12,218 nt of DNA, from assembly GCA_937872185.1 (NCBI GenBank), contig CALMQN010000101.1:1-12218 (forward strand). Reading direction: 5' to 3'. The DNA is from an uncultured bacterium (GTDB taxonomy: Bacteria > Patescibacteriota > Saccharimonadia > Saccharimonadales > Saccharimonadaceae). The notes beneath the pieces were generated by a model, which was not told where the DNA came from, did no database searches, and was given only the letters and a program-made list of their open reading frames with translations. A program made the translations under genes and the position numbers. Positions 7,329 to 12,218 of this stretch are shown piece by piece. Each line of letters opens with the position of its first letter. Positions within the stretch are counted from its first letter, which is position 1.

Positions 7329-9425
7329 ATGGCTGAACGAACTGTTGCTTTAAAAGATTTGCGTAACATTGGGATTATCGCGCACATTGACGCCGGTAAA
7401 ACCACCACAACCGAAGGTATTTTGTACCGTACAGGTATCAACCACAAAATCGGTGAAGTTCGTGGCGCCAATGGCGACAGCGCAACGACCGACTGGATGG
7501 CACAAGAGAAAGAACGTGGGATCACGATCACATCAGCTGCTGTGACGTGTTTTTGGCGCGATCACAAAATCAACATCATCGACACACCTGGTCACATCGA
7601 CTTTACTGCTGAAGTAGAGCGATCACTGCGTGTTTTGGACGGTGCTGTAACGATCTTTGACGGTAAGATGGGTGTTGAAGCACAATCTGAAACTGTATGG
7701 CGCCAAGCCAACAAATACGGCGTGCCACGTATCTGTTTTATCAACAAGATCAACCAAACTGGTGGTGATTTTTACAAATCGCTTGATACAATTCACGCTC
7801 GTCTTTCAAAACAAGCGCTACCAGTCCACCTTCCAATTGGTTTCGAAAAAGACATCAATGGTGTTGTTGACCTGGTCGACATGAAAGCTTACACATACAC
7901 GGATTACGCAGACCACGAATTGGTTCAGGGTGAGATCCCTGCAGACATGCTTGAAAAAGCAAAGCATGCACGAAGCCTGTTGGTTGAAGCGGCTGTTGAA
8001 GCCGACGACGAACTGTTCGAACGATTCCTTGATAAGGGTGAAGATTCAATTACTATCCCAGAGCTAAAGTCAGCACTACGCAAGCGTGTTCTTGCTGGTA
8101 ACTTCTTCCTGGTAAGCGGTGGTGATGGCCGTGGTGTCATCGTTGAAAAACTGCTTGATATCATGGTTGATTATCTGCCATCTCCACTGGATGTGAGCGG
8201 CATTTGGGGCGTCAACCCTAAAAACGGTGATGAAATCGAACGTAAACCAGCTGAAACTGAACCACTTGCCGGATTGGCCTTTAAAATCGCGACCGACCCT
8301 TTTGTCGGTAAGTTGATTTTCGTCCGTGTGTATAGCGGTAAATTGACCGCTGGATCATACGTTCTTAACACCACAACTGGTGAAAAAGAGCGTGTTGGCC
8401 GTATCGTTCGTATGCACGCTGACAAGCGCGAAGAGATCGATTCAGTCAGCGCCGGTGATATTGCGGCTGTTATTGGCCTAAAAGACACCTTTACTGGTCA
8501 TACACTTGCTGATCCTGCGCATCCAATTGCGCTTGAAAGCATTACCTTCCCAGACCCACCTGTGTCGATTGCTGTTGAGCCAAAGACAAAGGCCGACCAA
8601 GAAAAAATGGGCGTTGCTTTGCAACGTTTGGCTGAAGAAGACCCAACATTCCGTGTTCACACCGACGAAGAGACTGGCCAGACGATTATGTCGGGAATGG
8701 GTGAATTGCACCTGGATATCCTGATTGACCGTATGAAGCGCGAGTTTAACGTCGAAGCAAACATTGGTGAGCCTCAAGTTGCCTTCCGCGAATCGATCAA
8801 GGGTACTTCAAAAGTCCAAGGTAAGCATGCCAAGCAATCTGGTGGACGTGGTCAATACGGTGACGTATGGATCGAGTTCGAGCCAAATGAAGTTGGTAAA
8901 GGATTTGAGTTCTTTGACGCAGTTAAGGGCGGTGTTGTTCCAAAAGAATACATCAAACCTGTTGAACAAGGTGTAAAAGAAACGCTTCTTGGCGGTGTGA
9001 TCGCTGGTTACCCTGTTGTTGACGTCAAGGCGACGCTATACGACGGTAGCTACCACGATGTGGACTCAAGCGAACTGGCCTTTAAGTTAGCGGGTGCACT
9101 TGCAACACGCGAAGGCATCAAGCAAGCGAAGCCAATTTTGCTTGAACCGGTCATGCGCGTTGAAGCAACGACTCCTGAAGAGTTCATGGGTGACGTCATT
9201 GGCGACCTTAACGCTCGCCGTGGCCGCATTGAATCTATGGAAGACCTAAACGGTGGCGCCAAGTTGATTAAGGCCATCGTGCCACTATCAACGATGTTTG
9301 GATACACCAACGACCTACGCTCAATGAGCCAAGGCCGCGCCGCAAGTTCGATGGAATTGGCACAGTACGAAGAAGTACCACCAAACGTTGCGCAAGAGAT
9401 CATCGAAAAACGATCAAGCAAATAG
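7329..9425 (+). CDS. fusA: Elongation factor G with divergent guanine-specificity motif (NKIN)
   Basis: EF-G is the cytoplasmic GTPase that drives tRNA-mRNA translocation and helps recycle ribosomes. The 698-residue length and all five domains fit the family. The GTPase domain has G1 AHIDAGKT (18-25), G2 RGIT (63-66) and G3 DTPGH (85-89) with the catalytic His89. Domain II follows DYLPSPLDV. Domain IV has [11 protein letters not shown], and the end has [13 protein letters not shown] and FGYTNDLRS. Two GTP-base contacts are unusual: G4 reads N139-K140-I141-N142 where EF-G normally has NKMD, and G5 reads S263-G264-G265-D266 where SA followed by Phe, Leu or Lys is usual. In EF-Tu, Asp to Asn at this G4 position is known to shift specificity from GTP to XTP. 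The rest of the protein is well conserved, so it is presumably functional. It is the last gene of the rpsL operon, two bases after rpsG and before a strong terminator. Confidence 0.98.
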   Translation: MAERTVALKDLRNIGIIAHIDAGKTTTTEGILYRTGINHKIGEVRGANGDSATTDWMAQEKERGITITSAAVTCFWRDHKINIIDTPGHIDFTAEVERSLRVLDGAVTIFDGKMGVEAQSETVWRQANKYGVPRICFINKINQTGGDFYKSLDTIHARLSKQALPVHLPIGFEKDINGVVDLVDMKAYTYTDYADHELVQGEIPADMLEKAKHARSLLVEAAVEADDELFERFLDKGEDSITIPELKSALRKRVLAGNFFLVSGGDGRGVIVEKLLDIMVDYLPSPLDVSGIWGVNPKNGDEIERKPAETEPLAGLAFKIATDPFVGKLIFVRVYSGKLTAGSYVLNTTTGEKERVGRIVRMHADKREEIDSVSAGDIAAVIGLKDTFTGHTLADPAHPIALESITFPDPPVSIAVEPKTKADQEKMGVALQRLAEEDPTFRVHTDEETGQTIMSGMGELHLDILIDRMKREFNVEANIGEPQVAFRESIKGTSKVQGKHAKQSGGRGQYGDVWIEFEPNEVGKGFEFFDAVKGGVVPKEYIKPVEQGVKETLLGGVIAGYPVVDVKATLYDGSYHDVDSSELAFKLAGALATREGIKQAKPILLEPVMRVEATTPEEFMGDVIGDLNARRGRIESMEDLNGGAKLIKAIVPLSTMFGYTNDLRSMSQGRAASSMELAQYEEVPPNVAQEIIEKRSSK

Positions 9426-9443
9426 GTAAGAACTGTACCTGCC

Positions 9444-9472
9444 AAAACCTCCGCAACCATGCGGAGGTTTTT
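9444..9472 (+). terminator. Intrinsic terminator after fusA
   Basis: An 11-bp stem pairs 9444-9454 with 9461-9471 around loop AACCAT (9455-9460), with a GC-rich core (CCTCCGC/GCGGAGG) and a T5 run at 9468-9472. It lies 18 bases after the fusA stop. The A-run on the 5' side could let it act on the other strand as well. Confidence 0.93.
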
Positions 9473-9480
9473 GGTTGTGC

Positions 9481-9508
9481 TTGCAATGTACGTAAAGCGT
9501 TATAGAAT
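9481..9508 (+). promoter_or_regulatory. Promoter of the 224-aa unknown gene
   Basis: TTGCAA (9481-9486) and TAGAAT (9503-9508) are 16 bases apart, just after the fusA terminator. The ATG at 9520 is 11 bases past the -10, leaving a leader of only about four or five bases and no Shine-Dalgarno site. Confidence 0.55.
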
Positions 9509-9519
9509 AGCAAAATAGT

Positions 9520-10194
9520 ATGCCAGCAAAAGAAGATTTTCCTGAACGTGAACCCATTGGTGAAATGTCGACAGTTCGTCGGTATTACGCTGATATTTCA
9601 ATGCCAAATCTTGATAAAGCAGGTGCGATGTTCGCGGTTGACAATTTTTTCGTTGGTACAGGTATCGTTGATGATGACGATAGTCTTGAAATGGTTCATC
9701 GGGAAGTTGTGCGCATTATGTCAATGTATCCAACTGCCCAAGCTCGTCACGAAAGATTAATGATGCTGCCAGTGCTGACGGTCGCACCGTATGTCGAGCT
9801 GTCACGATCGCCGCAACAAGTCGGCGCCTGGTACAAAGAAGTTATCGAGCGTTTGATCACCAAGGCCGGGCCGACGCATGACCTGACATGTATCGAAGAA
9901 TCAGACCAGTTAGCAAGGGATGAATGTGTTAATAGCGAGGTATGTCCAGTGATTACCACGGCACGCGTGTTGGTTATGCCGATTTACGAACCTGATTTTA
10001 ATGATTTGCCGTATCTTGTTGACCCTCGTCAAGCCTTTTTGGTTGCCAAGGCCAAGCTCGACGTCGCGAAAGTATTTAAATTGGGCGACAGTGGGCTGAT
10101 GAAGTATAACTTTGGACAGTACGTGGAATCTGTTCGCATGTATTTTGGACTTGAGGACACAGCTCGCACAAGTACTGGTGAAGAATCAGAATAG
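9520..10194 (+). CDS. Hypothetical protein (224 aa), soluble, unrecognised
   Basis: I do not recognise this protein. Its 224 residues contain no signal peptide and no membrane segment, so a cytoplasmic location is likely. An acidic run DDDDS occurs at 51-55. Helical-looking stretches include MVHREVVRIMSMY (58-70) and VGAWYKEVIERLITKAG (101-117). Three cysteines at 124, 136 and 142 are clustered, which stands out in a locus that is otherwise almost cysteine-free; they could bind a metal or form a disulfide, but no known motif is seen. A hydrophobic beta-like stretch ARVLVMPIY is at 148-156 and an acidic Ser/Thr-rich tail ends the protein. The start at 9520 fits the promoter; an in-frame ATG at residue 16 is the alternative. 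It separates fusA from tuf, which are commonly adjacent. Confidence 0.8.
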   Translation: MPAKEDFPEREPIGEMSTVRRYYADISMPNLDKAGAMFAVDNFFVGTGIVDDDDSLEMVHREVVRIMSMYPTAQARHERLMMLPVLTVAPYVELSRSPQQVGAWYKEVIERLITKAGPTHDLTCIEESDQLARDECVNSEVCPVITTARVLVMPIYEPDFNDLPYLVDPRQAFLVAKAKLDVAKVFKLGDSGLMKYNFGQYVESVRMYFGLEDTARTSTGEESE

Positions 10195-10232
10195 CCGTGA
10201 CCAGATGGTACTAGGGTAAAAACAATTTGGTG

Positions 10233-10241
10233 TGGTATGAT
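10233..10241 (+). promoter_or_regulatory. Extended -10 promoter of the first membrane gene
   Basis: TGG followed by TATGAT (10236-10241) forms an extended -10 element. No good -35 box is seen. Transcription would begin at about 10248-10249, exactly at the ATG at 10249. The box overlaps the earlier ATG at 10237, so that codon would not be in the mRNA. Confidence 0.6.
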
Positions 10242-10248
10242 AAGGCCT

Positions 10249-10668
10249 ATGCTTACCCGTATGATTTATTTCGGATACATTTCACTTTATGCCAGCTTAA
10301 ACCTTATCGTCGGCATCCAAATTATCGGATCATTTGCCTATAATCCCGTCATAGACGCGCGTCATATTGCCGATTTGATACTTGCGGTGATCGTGCTGTC
10401 AATCAGCGTGCTTTGCTTTGTGGGGTTGTCAAAACGTCACGACAACAAACCCCGAACAGTCAACCTGCGTCGTCATATTGGGCATGCCCTGACGCGCGCG
10501 CTGCTGCCGCTGCTGGTGATAAGTCTTTTTGTCAATCTTTATATCAGCCCATCGGTAAACTTGCTTATTGCGAGTATCCTTTCGGTGTTGGCTGCGGCGA
10601 CAACGTTTTTACTGGTGAGGCACCGACTGCACAGTGCGCCGTTTCAGGCGCCATATCGCAAAAAGTAG
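10249..10668 (+). CDS. Small four-helix membrane protein (139 aa), paralog of the next gene
   Basis: An unrecognised integral membrane protein. From ATG 10249 it has 139 residues and four hydrophobic segments at about 6-30, 41-61, 83-100 and 102-123. The loop at 62-80 is basic and contains KRHDNKPRTVNLRRHIG, which by the positive-inside rule is cytoplasmic and puts both ends inside. The C terminus is also basic. The start at 10249 is preferred over 10237 because the -10 box covers 10237. The TM2-loop-TM3 part aligns without gaps to the following gene (shared RH.N.P....LRR.IG and a following PL.I..L.V.L pattern), so the two look like a diverged tandem duplication. It lacks the large outside loop of its neighbour. 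Each gene has its own extended -10 promoter, so they need not be co-transcribed. No function can be assigned. Confidence 0.75.
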   Translation: MLTRMIYFGYISLYASLNLIVGIQIIGSFAYNPVIDARHIADLILAVIVLSISVLCFVGLSKRHDNKPRTVNLRRHIGHALTRALLPLLVISLFVNLYISPSVNLLIASILSVLAAATTFLLVRHRLHSAPFQAPYRKK

Positions 10669-10687
10669 GTAGCTCCATCACTGCAAT

Positions 10688-10694
10688 GGGGGGG
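10688..10694 (+). repeat. G7 homopolymer upstream of the second membrane gene
   Basis: Seven consecutive G lie about 28-34 bases upstream of the predicted transcription start, in the short gap between the two membrane genes. It is the longest G-run I noticed in the window. Length changes here would alter -35 to -10 spacing. Confidence 0.6.
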
Positions 10695-10706
10695 TTAAGC
10701 GGCTTA

Positions 10707-10715
10707 TGCTATAGT
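10707..10715 (+). promoter_or_regulatory. Extended -10 promoter of the second membrane gene
   Basis: TGC followed by TATAGT (10710-10715) is an extended -10 element. Six bases separate it from the ATG at 10722, so the transcript should begin at or next to the A of the start codon. A run of seven G (10688-10694) covers the region where a -35 box would be. Confidence 0.6.
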
Positions 10716-10721
10716 GATCGT

Positions 10722-11306
10722 ATGAACAAGCTGTACTACGTCATTTTGGTCGTGTTTGGGATTATTGGTGTGTTTAGCGCTGCCCAGGCGGTTATTACGA
10801 TTATCGCACTGCCCATGTACTGGGAGGCGATTGGGATAGCAAACATCATAAGCGGGACGCTTATTGCGATTGGTGGCATCCTTGCGTTGATGTTATTTTT
10901 TGCACGACATAAAAATGATCCCAAGGCTATCCGTTTGCGACGACTGATCGGCAAGGTGCTGGGTTATGCGGTTATTCCGCTGACTATCGTCATGTTGCTG
11001 GTGAGTTTATCGCAGACATCCTTCATTCAGTCTGCATACTGCAACCTTGAGCAGGTGCCGGGGTCGGGTAGTGGAGGGCTGGGCGTGCTTGGATACCAAG
11101 ACGAGCTGAGCGTTGAATATGTATGCAATATCGCTACGTTCGATATATCACGTATTGCGATGTCTGCCGATCATACAGAGGCCGTCCCAATTTCGTATGA
11201 GCTTTTGGCGACATACGGCGGGACAGTTATTGTATTGGTCGCCGTTGCCACGATGGTTTTAGCCCAAACGCGAAATCTTGCAAATACGCCTCAAACAAAA
11301 CGATAA
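10722..11306 (+). CDS. Four-helix membrane protein (194 aa) with a cysteine-bearing outside loop
   Basis: An unrecognised integral membrane protein of 194 residues. Hydrophobic segments lie at about 5-30, 37-60, 78-97 and 160-181. The short loop 61-77 is strongly basic (RHKNDPKAIRLRRLIGK) and so cytoplasmic, as are both ends. This puts the 98-159 segment outside the cell. That loop carries a Gly/Ser run PGSGSGGLG (113-121) and two cysteines, C107 and C135, which could form a disulfide. Residues about 40-97 align with the upstream 139-aa protein: the two TM2 segments are the same length up to the RH pair, and the cytoplasmic motif RH.N.P....LRR.IG is shared. The outside loop is the main difference. 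The start at 10722 is chosen from the extended -10 placement; the frame remains open upstream to an ATG at 10413, but that would overlap the previous gene. No Shine-Dalgarno site is present. Function is unknown; a surface role is only a guess. Confidence 0.78.
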   Translation: MNKLYYVILVVFGIIGVFSAAQAVITIIALPMYWEAIGIANIISGTLIAIGGILALMLFFARHKNDPKAIRLRRLIGKVLGYAVIPLTIVMLLVSLSQTSFIQSAYCNLEQVPGSGSGGLGVLGYQDELSVEYVCNIATFDISRIAMSADHTEAVPISYELLATYGGTVIVLVAVATMVLAQTRNLANTPQTKR

Positions 11307-11312
11307 AAACTC

Positions 11313-11341
11313 TTTACGAACAGTAATAAAGCCTGTATAAT
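11313..11341 (+). promoter_or_regulatory. Promoter of tuf
   Basis: TTTACG (11313-11318) and a perfect TATAAT (11336-11341) are 17 bases apart. The start would fall near 11348-11349, giving a leader of about 59 bases. It is the best -10 match in the window, as expected for one of the most highly expressed genes. Confidence 0.8.
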
Positions 11342-11354
11342 TGGGCTCATACGT

Positions 11355-11377
11355 CGTGAGGTGGTATTATCCTCATG
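11355..11377 (+). promoter_or_regulatory. Hairpin in the tuf leader
   Basis: CGTGAGG (11355-11361) pairs with CCTCATG (11371-11377), seven pairs including one G-U, around a nine-base loop. It lies close to the predicted 5' end of the tuf mRNA, upstream of the AAGGAG. It could stabilise the message or regulate it. The 3' arm contains an ATG that opens a five-codon frame. Confidence 0.45.
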
Positions 11378-11392
11378 CGAAAAATAATTTAA
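11375..11392 (+). CDS. Possible five-codon leader peptide (MRKII) before tuf
   Basis: ATG at 11375 is followed by four sense codons and a TAA at 11390-11392 whose last two bases are the first two of the tuf AAGGAG. Its ATG is in the 3' arm of the leader hairpin. A GAGG at 11358-11361 lies in the 5' arm. The arrangement could couple hairpin opening to tuf translation, but a frame this short may be chance. Confidence 0.15.
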   Translation: MRKII

Positions 11393-11396
11393 GGAG
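11391..11396 (+). promoter_or_regulatory. Shine-Dalgarno site of tuf
   Basis: AAGGAG lies eleven bases before the ATG at 11408 in an otherwise A/T-only stretch, which favours open mRNA and high translation. It supports 11408 as the start. Confidence 0.8.
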
Positions 11397-11407
11397 AATA
11401 AATTAAA

Positions 11408-12218
11408 ATGGCAGATTTCGATCGCACCAAGCCTCACGTTAACGTCGGTACTATGGGTCACGTTGACCACGGTAAAACAACTCTTACCGCAGCAATTACT
11501 GCAACTTTGGCAAAGCGCCTTCCAAGTGCGGTTAACAAAGCTGTTGCATACGACCAAATCGACAACGCCCCTGAAGAGCGTGCACGTGGTATCACCATTG
11601 CATCATCTCACCAGGAATACGAGTCAGAAAACCGTCACTACGCACACGTTGACATGCCAGGACACGCAGACTACGTCAAAAACATGATCACCGGTGCTGC
11701 GCAGATCGACGGCGCAATCTTGGTGGTTGCTGCAAACGATGGTCCACTGCCACAAACCCGTGAGCACGTTTTGCTTGCTAAGCAGGTTGGTGTGCCAAAG
11801 ATCCTTGTTTTTCTAAACAAAATGGACTTGGCTGACCCTGAACTAGTAGAACTGGTTGAAATGGACATTCGTGAACTGCTTGCTAAAAACGGCTTTGACG
11901 AAGACGCTCCTATCATCAAGGGTTCTGCAACAAAAGCACTTGAAGGCGATTCTGCATCTGAAGACGCAATCATGGAATTGGTTGCTGCACTTGATAGCTA
12001 TGTTCCAGAACCAGTACGCGACCTAGACAAGCCATTCCTGATGCCTATCGAAGACGTGTTCTCGATCAAGGGTCGTGGAACAGTTGCAACCGGTCGTATC
12101 GAACAGGGTATCGTTAAATTGAACGACCCAGTTGAAATCGTTGGTATCCACCCATCACAACAAACTGTTGTGACTGGTATCGAAGCTTTCAAAAAGAACC
12201 TTGACCAAGGACAAGCTG
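11408..12218 (+). CDS. tuf: Elongation factor Tu, N-terminal 270 residues (3' truncated by window)
   Basis: EF-Tu is the cytoplasmic GTPase that delivers aminoacyl-tRNA to the ribosomal A site. The visible part covers the G domain and the start of domain 2. It has G1 GHVDHGKT (17-24), RGITI in the switch I/G2 region, G3 D82-M83-P84-G85-H86 with the catalytic His, G4 NKMD (137-140) and G5 GSA near 175, then [13 protein letters not shown] and [11 protein letters not shown] at the start of domain 2. The G3 second residue is Met where Cys is usual (E. coli Cys81), and Cys137 and Cys255 of E. coli are also replaced, so the fragment has no cysteine. Unlike EF-G here, its NKxD is normal. The frame is open to the window end, and the full protein should be about 395 residues. 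It has its own strong promoter and is not co-transcribed with fusA, from which it is separated by three unknown genes. Confidence 0.98.
   Translation, partial: MADFDRTKPHVNVGTMGHVDHGKTTLTAAITATLAKRLPSAVNKAVAYDQIDNAPEERARGITIASSHQEYESENRHYAHVDMPGHADYVKNMITGAAQIDGAILVVAANDGPLPQTREHVLLAKQVGVPKILVFLNKMDLADPELVELVEMDIRELLAKNGFDEDAPIIKGSATKALEGDSASEDAIMELVAALDSYVPEPVRDLDKPFLMPIEDVFSIKGRGTVATGRIEQGIVKLNDPVEIVGIHPSQQTVVTGIEAFKKNLDQGQA

Noticed and set aside
10237..10248. Alternative start of the first membrane gene at 10237
   Set aside because: The TATGAT -10 box covers this ATG, so it should not be in the transcript; the next in-frame ATG at 10249 is at the expected start point.
10413..10721. Upstream extension of the second membrane protein to an ATG at 10413
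   Set aside because: It would overlap most of the preceding gene in another frame and its translation loses the membrane-protein character. The extended -10 at 10707-10715 places the start at 10722.
1..12218. CRISPR array, tRNA genes, insertion sequences or phage genes
   Set aside because: No spaced direct repeats, cloverleaf-like sequence, transposase or integrase motif was seen on either strand.

Overview
The window is a rpoBC-str-tuf locus from a bacterium. The gene order rpoB-rpoC ... rpsL-rpsG-fusA ... tuf is the classic core of the bacterial transcription/translation super-operon. I infer a member of the Candidate Phyla Radiation, most likely Saccharibacteria (TM7) or a relative. The reasons are very cysteine-poor core proteins, a beta' subunit that has lost both zinc sites, an S12 variant predicted to affect streptomycin binding, several genes that look leaderless, and small unrecognised genes inserted into a normally uninterrupted operon. 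The standard code is used: no in-frame TGA is needed inside any gene. The lineage call rests on memory of these families, not on a search.

Layout. 1-1533 is the C-terminal part of rpoB, truncated by the window edge, with an apparent frame break in the first 60 bases. 1535-5395 is rpoC, followed by a hairpin terminator at 5410-5446. 5507-6160 is an unknown soluble protein with its own apparently leaderless promoter. 6161-6430 is a 270-bp gap with two promoter-like sites and possible RNA hairpins. 6431-9425 is rpsL-rpsG-fusA as one tight operon, closed by a strong intrinsic terminator at 9444-9472. 9520-10194 is a second unknown soluble protein. 10249-10668 and 10722-11306 are two small four-helix membrane proteins that look like diverged tandem paralogs, each with an extended -10 promoter placed to give a leaderless mRNA. 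11408-12218 is the 5' part of tuf, with a near-consensus promoter and a short structured leader.

How it fits together. The core genes make RNA polymerase beta and beta', ribosomal proteins S12 and S7, and elongation factors G and Tu. All core genes whose starts are visible have Shine-Dalgarno-like sites (rpoC, rpsL, rpsG, fusA, tuf). The four inserted unknown genes lack them and have -10 boxes close to or at the expected leaderless distance. Two styles of expression are therefore interleaved in one locus.

Most notable points: loss of all eight zinc-ligand cysteines in RpoC, only five cysteines in about 3,040 residues of core protein, NKIN in place of NKxD in EF-G, Pro in place of Lys at the streptomycin-linked S12 position, the leaderless accessory genes, and the tandem membrane paralogs.
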